Shown: piece after piece, positions 36,665-45,535 of the stretch
Layout of the letters: each line of letters begins with the position of its first letter
Position numbering within the stretch: the stretch's first letter is position 1
NCBI RefSeq assembly: GCF_017306585.1
Contig: NZ_JAFKIC010000124.1
Coordinates: 1 to 57,080, forward strand
Reading direction: 5' to 3'
DNA length: 57,080 nt
Source of the DNA: Mesorhizobium sp.
GTDB lineage: Bacteria; Pseudomonadota; Alphaproteobacteria; Rhizobiales; Rhizobiaceae
Notes under the pieces: model-generated
Told to the model about the DNA's origin: nothing
Database searches by the model: none
The model's input: only the letters and a program-made list of their open reading frames with translations
Position numbers and translations under genes: made by a program

Positions 36665-38500
36665 TCAGTCCGCCTGTTCGGATTTGTGCAGGACGCCCGC
36701 CGTTTCCTCGTTGAGCGCCTGGCCGGGGCGGCGCGGCGTGGAGAGCGGGGTCGGGATCGGCGTGCCGATATTGCCCTTCAGGAAACGCTGTCCGGAACGG
36801 ATGCCTTCGGCCAACTGGGTCTCGAAACGGGCCGTGTCACGGCGCCGGACGTCCTCGATCGTTTCAGCCACCTCTTCAGGATCCACACCCAGTGCTTCCA
36901 GGGTCGAGCCGCCGAAGACGAGGGCCGATTCGAAGGTTTCGCGCAGTTGGTAGTCGACACCCACCCGGATAAGCTGCAGCGCGGTGCCCCGGTCGAAGGC
37001 GCGGGCCAGAACCGTCAGCAATGGAAACTCCGCCTTGACGAGCTCCGCTATGCGAACGGCGGCATCGGGCTTGTCGACGCAGATCAGCACGGCGCGCGCC
37101 CGACCGGCGCCGGCTGCATGCAGGATATCGAGTCGCGTGCCGTCGCCGTAATAGACCTTGAAGCCGAAATCGGCGGCCGCCTGGATCATCTCGACGTCGT
37201 TGTCGATGATCGACACGTCGATGCCGCGCAACAGCAGCGGCTGGCTGGCGATCTGGCCGAAGCGGCCGAAGCCGATGATCAGCACACTGCCGGTCAGTCC
37301 GTCGGCGACATCGACCCCGTCGAGCGATTGTTCGTCGCGCGGCGTCACGTACTTCAGGGCGATGATCGCCAGGGGCGTCAGCACCATGGAAATGATGACG
37401 ATCGCGGTCAGCGTCGCATTGGCCTGGCCGTCGATGATGCCGACGGCGGCGGCCGCGGAATAGAGAACGAAGGCGAACTCGCCGCCTTGCGCCATGACGA
37501 CCGCGCGTTCCAGCGCTTCGCGGTGGCCGGTCTTGAGGATACGGGCGACGATGTAGATGCCGAGGGCCTTCATCACCATGTAGGCGACGACATAGACGGC
37601 GATCAGCTTCCAGTTCGCCGCCACCACATGCAGGTCAAGGGACATGCCGACGGCGAGGAAGAACAGGCCGAGCAGAATGCCGCGGAACGGCTCGATATCG
37701 GCCTCGAGCTGGTGACGGAAGGTCGATTCCGACAGGAGCACGCCGGCCAGGAACGCGCCCATCGCCATCGACAGGCCACTGAGCTGCATGGCGAGCGCCG
37801 ATCCCAGCACGACCAGCAATGCGGCGGCCGTCATGACCTCGCGGGCACGGGCATCCGCCAGGATGCGGAAGAAGGGGTTGAGGAGAAAACGTCCGGCCAG
37901 CACGAGCCCGACGATGGCGGCGAGGCCAATGCCGACCTCGGTCAGTCTCTCCGAAAGGCTGGTGTCGGCGCCGCCGGGCGCCAGGAAGGCGATGAGCGCC
38001 AGCAGCGGCACGATGGCCAGGTCTTCCAAGAGCAGGATGGAGACGATGCGCTGGCCTTTGGGAGATGAGATTTCGCCGCGCTCCTCCAGAAGCTGCATGA
38101 CGATCGCTGTCGAGGTCAGCACGAAGCCGGCGCCGGCGACGAAGGATTGCGCGACCGAAAAACCTCCGGCCATGCCGACGCCGGTCAAAAGGACGGCGCA
38201 GACGCCCACCTGAAGCGCGCCCAGTCCGAAGATTTCACGGCGCAGGCCCCAAAGCCGCGACGGCTGCATCTCCAACCCGATGATGAACAGGAACATGACG
38301 ACGCCGAGCTCGGCGACATGCAGGATAGCGCCGGATTCGGAAAACACACCGAGACCGAACGGGCCGATCACCACGCCGGCCGCGAGATAGCCCAGAATCG
38401 AGCCGAGACCCATGCGCTTGAAGATGGGGACGGCGACGACGCCCGCGGCAAGCAGCGCCACCACCTGTATGAGATCGCTGCCCGCTGCTTCCGCTGCCAT
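36665..38500 (-). CDS. Kef-type monovalent cation:proton antiporter (CPA2) with RCK domain
   Basis: A 611-residue K+ or Na+/H+ antiporter. Residues ~1-390 are the membrane domain with some 12-13 helices ('VFSESGAILHVAELGVVMFL', 'LIIGLEMQP'-like segment, 'VLLLSESTFRHQLEADIEPF' region). The TrkA-N/RCK nucleotide-binding domain follows ('SVLIIGFGRFGQIASQPLLL', 'DNDVEMIQAAADFGFKVYYG'). The GxGxxG motif implies NAD(H) gating as in KefB/KefC. The ATG at 38500 has AAGAGG upstream. A longer frame to 38536 adds 12 unsupported residues. Divergent from the AraC gene. Confidence 0.9.
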   Translation of the reverse strand: MAAEAAGSDLIQVVALLAAGVVAVPIFKRMGLGSILGYLAAGVVIGPFGLGVFSESGAILHVAELGVVMFLFIIGLEMQPSRLWGLRREIFGLGALQVGVCAVLLTGVGMAGGFSVAQSFVAGAGFVLTSTAIVMQLLEERGEISSPKGQRIVSILLLEDLAIVPLLALIAFLAPGGADTSLSERLTEVGIGLAAIVGLVLAGRFLLNPFFRILADARAREVMTAAALLVVLGSALAMQLSGLSMAMGAFLAGVLLSESTFRHQLEADIEPFRGILLGLFFLAVGMSLDLHVVAANWKLIAVYVVAYMVMKALGIYIVARILKTGHREALERAVVMAQGGEFAFVLYSAAAAVGIIDGQANATLTAIVIISMVLTPLAIIALKYVTPRDEQSLDGVDVADGLTGSVLIIGFGRFGQIASQPLLLRGIDVSIIDNDVEMIQAAADFGFKVYYGDGTRLDILHAAGAGRARAVLICVDKPDAAVRIAELVKAEFPLLTVLARAFDRGTALQLIRVGVDYQLRETFESALVFGGSTLEALGVDPEEVAETIEDVRRRDTARFETQLAEGIRSGQRFLKGNIGTPIPTPLSTPRRPGQALNEETAGVLHKSEQAD

Positions 38501-38661
38501 GCCTCTTGTCCCTTTGTCGTCAAGCACTCCTTGCATGCAGTTGGAGCGCGAGGCAAGGGCGGGAAGCCTGGCACGACGGGTAGGGCACCGCCGCTACGGT
38601 CGCCCCGGTGGAACAGAGGTCTCCGCTTGCCCGCCGGACGTTCGGTATCTATACTAGGAAA

Positions 38662-39651
38662 ATGTCTGACCATTCGTCCCGATCGTCTTCCCCGCCGCAC
38701 ATCCCGATGGATGCTCTGAGCGAGGTTCTGCAGGACTTTCGCATGAGCGGCGTCAACTATGGCCGTTGCGAGTTGCGGCACCCATGGAGCATAGACTTTC
38801 CGCAACAGCCGCAGCTTCGTTTTCACTTTGTCGGTCAGGGTCCATGCTGGATTCATACCGAGGCGCAGGGCTGGCAGGAGCTGCGCGACGGCGATCTGGT
38901 GCTGCTGCCGCAAGGCATCGCGCATCGTCTGGCGAGTGCGCCGGACGTCGCGGGCGATTCGCTCGAGGGTTGCCGGGTGACCAGGCTCGGCGGCAATGTC
39001 TGCGAGGTCGTGCGGGAAGGGACAGGCGCGACAAGCACCCTTTTCTGCGGCTCCATGGCCTTGGGCGCCTGTGCGCTGAACCCATTGATCACGTTGATGC
39101 CGCCTATCATCAAGGGTTGCGACGTGGCCGGCAATGATCCGGTCGTTGGTCCTTTGTTAGCGGCTATGACCGCGGAGGCAGCGCAGCCGCAGATGGGCAG
39201 CGCCACCATCCTGTCGCGCATGGCTGACTTGCTGACAGCCCGGCTCATCCGCTGCTGGGTCAATTGCAATGGGGCCTCGACCACAGGTTGGCTTGCGGCC
39301 ATCCGCGATCCTCATATCGGTCGCGCCTTGGCGGCCATGCATCGGGACCCTGGCGGTAACTGGACACTGGAAAGCCTCGCCGGTGTGGCAGGCCAGTCGC
39401 GCTCGATTTTCGCCGAGCGTTTCAGCGCCGTCCTGGGAGAGGGCGCCGCACGCTACCTCGCCCGCCTGCGCATGCAGCTTGCCCGCGAGTTGCTCGGGCA
39501 AAACGGCATGTCGGTTGCCGAGGTCGCCACCCGTTTGGGCTACGATTCGGAGGCATCCTTCGCCCGTGCCTTCAAGCGCATCACCAGCGTATCTCCAGGT
39601 ATTGTGCGCCGCACAATTTCCGGACGAACGGACATGAATTTCGGATTTTAA
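38662..39651 (+). CDS. AraC-family transcriptional regulator with cupin domain
   Basis: A 329-residue regulator. An N-terminal cupin_6-type ligand domain ('LRFHFVGQGPCWIHTEAQGW', 'DGDLVLLPQGIAHRLASAPD') is joined to a C-terminal double helix-turn-helix ('WTLESLAGVAGQSRSIFAER', 'MSVAEVATRLGYDSEASFAR'). The cupin loop 'LLPQGIAHRL' is of the kind that binds small molecules. The start at 38662 follows TAGGAAA. It probably controls the MFS gene 59 bases downstream, and possibly itself. The ligand is unknown. Confidence 0.9.
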   Translation: MSDHSSRSSSPPHIPMDALSEVLQDFRMSGVNYGRCELRHPWSIDFPQQPQLRFHFVGQGPCWIHTEAQGWQELRDGDLVLLPQGIAHRLASAPDVAGDSLEGCRVTRLGGNVCEVVREGTGATSTLFCGSMALGACALNPLITLMPPIIKGCDVAGNDPVVGPLLAAMTAEAAQPQMGSATILSRMADLLTARLIRCWVNCNGASTTGWLAAIRDPHIGRALAAMHRDPGGNWTLESLAGVAGQSRSIFAERFSAVLGEGAARYLARLRMQLARELLGQNGMSVAEVATRLGYDSEASFARAFKRITSVSPGIVRRTISGRTDMNFGF

Positions 39652-39710
39652 GATACATATCATCCGAAGAAACTCATTTATGAAGAGCTCCAAACTTTGG
39701 AGATCTTCCC

Positions 39711-40919
39711 GTGACTGACACGACACTAAAGCTTGAAGACACCGCGATCGGCCTTGATGCCGATGCTCCAGCCGCGTGGAGCGCGACAACATGGTTCGCG
39801 GTAATTTCGTTGGCGGCCACCAGCTTTGCCCTGGTGTCGGCCGAATTCCTGCCGGCAGGCCTGCTGACGCCGATGGCGCGCGATCTCGGGATCAGCGAGG
39901 GGACGGCCGGACAGGTCGTGACCGCCACTGCTTCGGTCGGCGCGGTGACGGCCATGCTGAGTAATGTTCTCATCGGCCGATTGAACCGCAAGACGGTTCT
40001 GGTCGGTCTCATGGTCCTGGCGGTCGCTTCCAATATTCTTGCGGCACTGGCGCCCAATTTCTGGTTGTTGTTGCTGGGCAGGGCAGGGCTCGGAATCGCG
40101 CTCAGTGCATTCTGGGCGCTGTCGGTCGCCGTGGTCGCCAGGCTGGTTGGCGCCAATGCGACAGGTCGAGGCATGGCTATCGTCACCCTGGGCGTCTCGC
40201 TCGCCACCATTGCGGCGCCGTCGATGGGTGCGTTGATCAGCGATTGGCTGGGTTGGCGCGTCGCCATGGCCATGACAGCGGGCTTGGCCGTGTTGGCCAT
40301 GCTGCTGCAACTGCTTAGCCTGCCGAGCCTGCCTGCGTCAGCCAGCAACAGTCTTGCCGACGTGTTCCGGCTGACGCGGCGTCGCGGCATTCAGCTCGGC
40401 ATGCTGGCCATCGTCTTGCTGATGACCGGGCATTTTGCCGGTTCCGTCTATGTGCGTCCCTTCCTCGAACAGGTGGCGATGCTTGCAACCGGGCCGATTG
40501 CCCTGGCGCTTCTTGGCTTTGGCATTGCCGCCGTGATCGGCAACATTGTCGGCGGCCGCATGGCCGATGCCAATATCCGCCTGGCTTTGGTGGTCACGGC
40601 CGTCCTGATGGCGTTTGCGGCGCTGGCGCTGGTGCTTTGGGGCGTGCACATGGGGGTGGCCTTCGGCTTCGTCACGGTCTGGGGCCTGGCCTTCGGCATG
40701 GGGCCGGTCGTGCTGCCGACCAATCTCTCCCGTGCCGCGCCCGATGCGCTGGAAGCGGCGGGCAGCCTGATGGTGGTCTCCTTCCAGGTTGCCATCACCA
40801 TCGGCGCGGTCGTCGGAGGCTATGTCGTGGACAATTATGGCGCCACGGCGCCCCTGACCCTTACCGCCGTCCTTGCGGCTTTGACGGCCATCCTGGCGCT
40901 TTTGCAGCCACGCGGCTGA
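39711..40919 (+). CDS. MFS transporter (DHA1/sugar-efflux-like)
   Basis: A 402-residue, 12-helix exporter resembling the AraJ/NepI/YdeA branch. Helix 1 is 'ISLAATSFALVSAEFLPAGL', followed by 'LLTPMARDLGISEGTAGQVV' and the motif A loop 'LIGRLNRKTVLVGLMVL'. The GTG at 39711 has GGAG 9 bases upstream. It is placed directly downstream of the AraC regulator on the same strand, a typical regulator-efflux pair, so its substrate may be the inducer of the AraC protein. Confidence 0.87.
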   Translation: MTDTTLKLEDTAIGLDADAPAAWSATTWFAVISLAATSFALVSAEFLPAGLLTPMARDLGISEGTAGQVVTATASVGAVTAMLSNVLIGRLNRKTVLVGLMVLAVASNILAALAPNFWLLLLGRAGLGIALSAFWALSVAVVARLVGANATGRGMAIVTLGVSLATIAAPSMGALISDWLGWRVAMAMTAGLAVLAMLLQLLSLPSLPASASNSLADVFRLTRRRGIQLGMLAIVLLMTGHFAGSVYVRPFLEQVAMLATGPIALALLGFGIAAVIGNIVGGRMADANIRLALVVTAVLMAFAALALVLWGVHMGVAFGFVTVWGLAFGMGPVVLPTNLSRAAPDALEAAGSLMVVSFQVAITIGAVVGGYVVDNYGATAPLTLTAVLAALTAILALLQPRG

Positions 40920-40993
40920 ACCAACCGCCACTGACACGGAGCCTCGGTCCGGCCGCCGGTGATGTTGCAGTGGCGTTACACAAGTTGACGTAG

Positions 40994-41005
40994 GCAACGC
41001 GTTGC
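40994..41005. promoter_or_regulatory. 12-base palindrome GCAACGCGTTGC upstream of small secreted protein
   Basis: A perfect palindrome 93 bases before the start of the 88-residue exported protein, just after a TTGACG that could be a -35 element (40985-40990), although no good -10 follows. A possible operator, on palindromy alone. Confidence 0.25.
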
Positions 41006-41098
41006 ATCTTGCCACAATCGAGCGTTAGAGCACGCTCGGCTTCGGCCATTGGAGGGTGAGCGACGATCAAGTCGCGCCCTTTTGAGGAGATGACTGAC

Positions 41099-41365
41099 AT
41101 GAAGAAGTTTTTGCTCGTTGCCGTCGGTTTGGCGGTGCTTGCGGGTTCGGCCTGTTCGAAGGCGCCGGAATGCACCACCGAGATCGCGACCAAGAAGGCG
41201 CAGGATATGGCTGCCGCGCTGCAGGAAGCGATCACCAAGGACCCGTCCAAGGCGGCCGACCTGACCGCCAAGGTCCAGGCGGTGACGACCAAGTACCAGG
41301 GCAGCACCAACCCGGCGGACGCCTGCAAGGCGTATGACGAGGTGACGGCGGCGATCAAGGGCTGA
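41099..41365 (+). CDS. Small exported protein (possible lipoprotein), hypothetical
   Basis: An 88-residue protein with N-terminus 'KKFLLVAVGLAVLAGSACSK', a signal peptide ending at or near a cysteine. The context GSAC is not a perfect lipobox, so lipidation is uncertain. The mature part is helical and alanine/lysine-rich ('KKAQDMAAALQEAITKDPSK'), with cysteines in 'PECTTE' and 'DACKAYDE' that could pair. The ATG at 41099 has GAGGAG at suitable distance, and an ATG at 41090 overlaps that site and is rejected. It ends before a strong terminator. I do not recognise a family. Confidence 0.7.
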   Translation: MKKFLLVAVGLAVLAGSACSKAPECTTEIATKKAQDMAAALQEAITKDPSKAADLTAKVQAVTTKYQGSTNPADACKAYDEVTAAIKG

Positions 41366-41388
41366 CGCCCGGATCCACCGGTTCAGGG

Positions 41389-41424
41389 GAGGCGGTAGCG
41401 ATGGGCTGCCGCCTCTTTTGTTTT
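41389..41424 (+). terminator. Intrinsic terminator of the small exported protein gene
   Basis: GAGGCGGTAGC pairs with GCTGCCGCCTC (one G-T pair) around a 5-base loop, followed by TTTTGTTTT. It lies 24 bases after the stop codon. Confidence 0.88.
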
Positions 41425-41457
41425 AACGGGGTATCGGGGGTCGGGCGCGATGGACGC

Positions 41458-42009
41458 TCAGTTCGGCGCGATGGAGCCGACTTCAACGGCATCGACACGC
41501 TTCAGGCTCATGCCGATGACCGGCACCAGCTGATCCTGGACGCGTACCGCGACTGTCACTGTCATCGAATTGTCGTCGGGTATGCGGGCCTGCATGACGC
41601 CGTGCAACTGATTGCGGTTGATGGTGAAGACCACCTTGCGGGCATCGACGACATTGCCGCCGACGATGTCGAGGCCCGAGCCGGCGGAGCCGCCCATGAA
41701 GGAACCTTTATAGTCGCGGCCCTTGCGCTCGATCTTGGCCGACATCGGCTGGGTGAACACACCCACCCGGCAGCCGCCATCCAGCGTCATGCCCATCTTG
41801 CCGTCCGGCGTCGAGCCGGTGAAGCTGCAGTTGAATTTCGTGCCCTTGTACTTGCCAGCGATGATCTCACCCGGGCCAACCCATTTGCCCTCGGCCGACT
41901 GGAAGAACTGCTTGTCTGGCTCCGTCGCGGATGCCTTGCCGGCGATGCCCACGGTTACCGCGATCGCAACCGCCAGAGGCAGCACGCTGGACAGATTTAC
42001 GCTTTTCAT
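41458..42009 (-). CDS. Secreted hypothetical protein
   Basis: A 183-residue protein with signal peptide 'VLPLAVAIAVTVGIAGKASA'. The mature part begins 'EPDKQFFQSAEGKWVGPGEI' and contains two cysteines ('FNCSF', 'GGCRVGVF'), likely a disulfide. The strand-rich composition ('MTVTVAVRVQDQLVPVIG', 'KVVFTINRNQLHGV') suggests a beta-barrel or lipocalin-like fold. I recognise no family beyond an alphaproteobacterial-looking periplasmic protein. The ATG at 42009 is chosen over a GTG at 42018. Same strand as the YcjF-like gene, 90 bases downstream of it. Confidence 0.7.
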   Translation of the reverse strand: MKSVNLSSVLPLAVAIAVTVGIAGKASATEPDKQFFQSAEGKWVGPGEIIAGKYKGTKFNCSFTGSTPDGKMGMTLDGGCRVGVFTQPMSAKIERKGRDYKGSFMGGSAGSGLDIVGGNVVDARKVVFTINRNQLHGVMQARIPDDNSMTVTVAVRVQDQLVPVIGMSLKRVDAVEVGSIAPN

Positions 42010-42099
42010 CGAACACACCCGGCAACAACAGAGGCTGTTTTGAAACCAGTGTGACCATGAAGAAGATTGGTTAACGCTTCGTCACTGGGAAGGGCTTGT

Positions 42100-43185
42100 T
42101 CACCGTTCGGCGGGTGTGCTCTCGCCTTCCTTTTTGCTGGCGAACGACGTCAATGCCGAGAGAAAATCACCCAATCCCGGACGCCTCGCGGCGCTGAAGG
42201 GCAGGGGTCGCGCCGTTTCCATCGCGGCGATACCGATCCGCGCCGTCATCATGCCGTTGACGACGCCCTCGCCAAGCTTGGCCGAAAGACGTGCCGCCAG
42301 GCCATGGCCGACGATCTGCTGGACGAAACTGTCGCCGCCGGCGATCGAGCCGGTCACCGCCAGATGCGCCAGGACGCTGCGGGCCAGGCGGAAGAACCCC
42401 AGCGTGCCGGGGCGGCCGCCATAGAGTTCCGACAGGCGGCGAATGAGGCGCCCGGCCTCGAACACGACATAGGCAACATCGACGAGCGCGCGCGGGCTGA
42501 CCGCGGTCACCAGCGAAACGCGTTTGGCGGCCTCGAGAATCATCACTTTCGCCCGGGCATCGAGCGGTCCGAGAATTTCGGCTTCGGCCAGGCGCACCAG
42601 GTTGCCGCCGTCGATGATCTCGCCGCGCAGGTCGGCCAGCGCGCGCCTGCCAGCCGCGGTCTCGGGCTTCGCCGCCACGAATGCCGACAGTTCGTCCACC
42701 ACCGATCGCGCCGCCGTTGGATCGTCGCGGGCGATGGCATCGAGCGCCCGCTTCTGCAGTTTTTCGACTTCGGCGAGGCGCGCGATCGCCAGGAACTCGC
42801 GGATAAGGATCACCAGAAGCGCCAGCACGGCGATGGCTGCCATGCCGGCGGCCAGCCAGCCCAGCCATTCGGCGCGCGCGAAGAGGTCGCGTATGAGTTG
42901 GTCGGCCCACAGGCCTACAGCCAGCGAAACCAGCGTGCCGACGGCGCCGAAGAATATGCTGCCGAGCAGCGACCGCTTCCTCGGAGCGATTGCCGGCGGC
43001 GGTTCGGCGGCAATGATGTCGGGTTCGTCGAAGACGTCGACTTCCGCGGGGATAACCATCGCCACGTCCACCTTCGTCGCGCGAGGTTTGCGTGGAGCCT
43101 CGGTCTGGCGTGCCTGCGGCGCCTCTTGTCTTGGCGCGGCCTCCGGTTCGATGCGGAATGCCGCCGGCTTGCGGGGGGAGGTCAT
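42100..43185 (-). CDS. YcjF/TIGR01620 family membrane protein (DUF697-like)
   Basis: A 361-residue inner-membrane protein. A Pro/Arg-rich cytoplasmic N-terminus leads to two transmembrane helices (~73-95 and ~107-128, 'WLAAGMAAIAVLALLVILIR') and a helical C-terminal domain ('ARVGAVNGMMTA' region with 'LAHLAVTGSIAGGDSFVQQI'). The family is the regular partner of YcjX GTPases. Its start codon overlaps the ycjX stop (ATGA, 43182-43185), so the two are translationally coupled. In E. coli the homologous pair belongs to stress regulons. Molecular function is unknown. Confidence 0.88.
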   Translation of the reverse strand: MTSPRKPAAFRIEPEAAPRQEAPQARQTEAPRKPRATKVDVAMVIPAEVDVFDEPDIIAAEPPPAIAPRKRSLLGSIFFGAVGTLVSLAVGLWADQLIRDLFARAEWLGWLAAGMAAIAVLALLVILIREFLAIARLAEVEKLQKRALDAIARDDPTAARSVVDELSAFVAAKPETAAGRRALADLRGEIIDGGNLVRLAEAEILGPLDARAKVMILEAAKRVSLVTAVSPRALVDVAYVVFEAGRLIRRLSELYGGRPGTLGFFRLARSVLAHLAVTGSIAGGDSFVQQIVGHGLAARLSAKLGEGVVNGMMTARIGIAAMETARPLPFSAARRPGLGDFLSALTSFASKKEGESTPAER

Positions 43186-44687
43186 GCGAGATGGTCTCCG
43201 ATCAGGAACTGCAAGGCGCGGTCCAGCCTGATATGCGGCAAGGACAGGGTGACGCCCTCGGCGGTGCGTTCCAGTTTTGGTGGGCGGAACCGGATGAAAC
43301 GGATCGCCGGATCCGAGGAATCCTGCCTGTGTTCGGGTCCGGAGGCATCGAATACCGCATCAATTTTCTCCGGCAAGTCACCGGGAAAAATAGCGGTTTC
43401 CGTCTTTCCGTCGAATATTTCGCCATTGATCTTCTCGCCCGCTATGGGCGTTCCGATGATGACAGGCAATGTCTCGCGGCCTTGCTTGACCGTGCCTTCG
43501 CGGGTCGCGCGCACCGCCGCCATCGCAACCACGTCGACATCGGCGCCGGTGAAATTCGCTCGTGCGACGGCACGGTCGGCCAGCCGCCGCACGATCGCCT
43601 GCAGACGATCGTGGCTTTCGTGGTGCAGGTGGTCGGCCTGGGTCGCAGCGACCAGGATGCGGTCGATGCGGCGCGAGAACAGGTCGGTGATGAAACTGCC
43701 CCGGCCGGGGCGGAAACAGGCCAGGATTTCCGTTACCGCCCGTTCGAGATCGGCCATCGCGCCCGGACCGGCGTTCAGCGCCTGCATGGCGTCGATCAGC
43801 ACGATCTGGCGGTCCAGACGCGTAATGTGTTCGCGGAAGAAGGGTTTGACGACATGCGTCTTGTAGGCCTCGTAGCGCCTTTCCATCATGGCGTGCAGCG
43901 AGCCGCAGCGCGGGCGCCTGTCGCCGATATTGGCCAGCGGCGCGAAGGTCAGCGCGGGCGAGCCGTCGAGGTCGCCGGGCATCAGGAAACGCCCGGGCGG
44001 CAAGGTCGACAGCGCCCGTTCGTCGAGCTTGCAGGCCTTGAGATAGGCAGCGAAGCTTTCGGCCAGGCGCCGGGCCGTCATCTCGTCGGCGTCGGCATTC
44101 GGGTCGATATCGGCGGAGATGGCCCGCCAGGCTCGCGATAGGTCCTCGCGCACCGGCAGAACAGCCATCTCATGGGCTTCTCGTGAAAAATCGGCGAAGG
44201 ATTTGCCAAGCAGCGGCAGGTCGAGCAGCCATTCCCCGGGATAGTCGACGATGTCGACCGAAAGCTTGCCGGAAGAGAACATGCGGCTCCAGCCGGAAGC
44301 CGATTCATACTCTATGGTCAGCCGCAACTCCGAGATGGCGCGCGTCGAATCGGGCCAGACGCGGTCATTGACCAATGCCGCGATATGATCCTCGTACTGA
44401 AAGCGCGGTACCGCGTCGTCAGGCTGCTCCTCGAGGAAGGCTCGGGCGATGCGCCCGGATTTCTGCGCTTCGAACAGCGGCAGGCGGCCTCCGTGGATCA
44501 GATTGTGGACGAGCGCCGAGATGAACACCGTCTTGCCCGCGCGGGAAAGACCGGTTACGCCCAGGCGCAGCGATGGTGAAAAAAGCCCGGTGGCGCGGCC
44601 CGACAGCGTATCGAGGGCAATTCTAGCCTCGTCGGTGAAAGTGGTCAGCGATGATGCCAAAATGCGGTCTCTCGGGCTTCGGTCCAT
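43182..44687 (-). CDS. ycjX: YcjX-family (DUF463) GTPase-like stress protein
   Basis: A 501-residue P-loop NTPase. Walker A 'GLSRAGKT' occupies residues 46-53 and is followed by 'VFISALVHNLIHGGRLPLF'. 'SVDIVDYPGEWLLDLPL' is the switch/Walker B region (DxPG) and 'RILVAATQADHLHHESHD' carries a TxAD-type guanine-specificity motif. The length is normal. It is co-translated with the YcjF-like gene. It probably works at the membrane through that partner under envelope or heat stress, by analogy with E. coli. The SixA gene lies 48 bases upstream on the same strand. Confidence 0.9.
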   Translation of the reverse strand: MDRSPRDRILASSLTTFTDEARIALDTLSGRATGLFSPSLRLGVTGLSRAGKTVFISALVHNLIHGGRLPLFEAQKSGRIARAFLEEQPDDAVPRFQYEDHIAALVNDRVWPDSTRAISELRLTIEYESASGWSRMFSSGKLSVDIVDYPGEWLLDLPLLGKSFADFSREAHEMAVLPVREDLSRAWRAISADIDPNADADEMTARRLAESFAAYLKACKLDERALSTLPPGRFLMPGDLDGSPALTFAPLANIGDRRPRCGSLHAMMERRYEAYKTHVVKPFFREHITRLDRQIVLIDAMQALNAGPGAMADLERAVTEILACFRPGRGSFITDLFSRRIDRILVAATQADHLHHESHDRLQAIVRRLADRAVARANFTGADVDVVAMAAVRATREGTVKQGRETLPVIIGTPIAGEKINGEIFDGKTETAIFPGDLPEKIDAVFDASGPEHRQDSSDPAIRFIRFRPPKLERTAEGVTLSLPHIRLDRALQFLIGDHLA

Positions 44688-44735
44688 CCGATATAGGGGC
44701 TGGAACCCGGCTTTGAAATGGCGCCCGAGCCGAGG

Positions 44736-45239
44736 TCAGCATTCGGCCGGCGTCAGGAAAGCTTCGAGATATCCCAGGCCCTGGGCCGCCTTTGCCAGAT
44801 CGTCGAGGAAGCGCACCACCGCCAGGCCCGCGGTCGGGAAGCCATGATTGAGCGTCGTGCGCGCAGTCCCGTCGCCATCGCCGGAAACGGCCATGGCAAG
44901 GTCCTCCATCATCGGGTTGTGGCCAATGACGAGCAGGGAGCCCGCCCCGCCATGGTCGCGGATGAGACGGAGGTAGCCGGCCGCATCTTCGCTGTAGAGC
45001 GTATCGAAAAACAGGACCTTGCCGGTGTCGGTCTGGCCGGCAAGGCCTTCCAGCGTTTCCCTGGCGCGCGCGGCGTTGGAGCAGAGCGTCCGGTCCGGGA
45101 TATAGCCGCGTGAGCGCATGGCGGCCCCGATGATCTCGGCGTCGGCACGCCCGGATGCGTCGAGAGGGCGGTCGAAATCGCGCATGCCGGGCAGCGCCCA
45201 GCCGGCTTTGGCGTGTCGCAACAGAAAGAGCCTGCTCAC
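44736..45239 (-). CDS. sixA: SixA-type phosphohistidine phosphatase
   Basis: A 167-residue histidine-phosphatase superfamily protein. The catalytic RHG-type motif is 'LFLLRHAKAGWALP' (R8, H9), with 'RTLCSNAARARETLEGL' and 'LLVIGHNPMMEDLAM' (second His) as in SixA. SixA dephosphorylates phosphohistidine in Hpt domains or PTS-like proteins, which is of interest given the orphan Hpt and CckA in the window, but no direct link is shown. The GTG at 45239 is chosen because GGAGG lies 5 bases upstream. A TTG at 45260 would be less likely. Confidence 0.85.
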   Translation of the reverse strand: MSRLFLLRHAKAGWALPGMRDFDRPLDASGRADAEIIGAAMRSRGYIPDRTLCSNAARARETLEGLAGQTDTGKVLFFDTLYSEDAAGYLRLIRDHGGAGSLLVIGHNPMMEDLAMAVSGDGDGTARTTLNHGFPTAGLAVVRFLDDLAKAAQGLGYLEAFLTPAEC

Positions 45240-45473
45240 CCAACCTCCAATGATGCCCAAGCAACGCCGCGATTAGCCACGAGAACGGCGCCGCGCACAA
45301 TGGCCATCTGTTTCAGGCCATATGTTTCGCATCCTGAATTGCTCATGAGATGACGTGGCCAAGAATGACGTGGCCCGAGTTCAAGTACTTCCGAATTCAA
45401 TACAGCCGCGTCTCGCCCCAACGAGGACGTCGGGAGCGCTTTAACAATTGCGTGACTCGGTGGCCGATTGCGC

Positions 45474-45502
45474 TTGTGCAGGCGTCTGGTGGCGAATATA
45501 TA
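45474..45502 (+). promoter_or_regulatory. Candidate sigma-70 promoter of dksA
   Basis: TTGTGC (45474-45479) and TATATA (45497-45502) are separated by 17 bases, ending 33 bases before the dksA start. Each box matches 4 of 6 consensus positions. Confidence 0.4.
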
Positions 45503-45535
45503 GGCGCCAAATTTGGGGCAGTTTGGGTGAGTCGA

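Noticed and set aside
36548-38068. 506-codon plus-strand frame opposite the Kef-type antiporter
   Set aside because: His/Asp/Arg-rich shadow composition and no domain. The minus strand has membrane helices and an RCK domain.
45350-45375. 11-base direct repeat ATGACGTGGCC with 15-base period upstream of dksA
   Set aside because: Only two short copies and no dyad. Probably slippage, and it lies upstream of the better promoter candidate.
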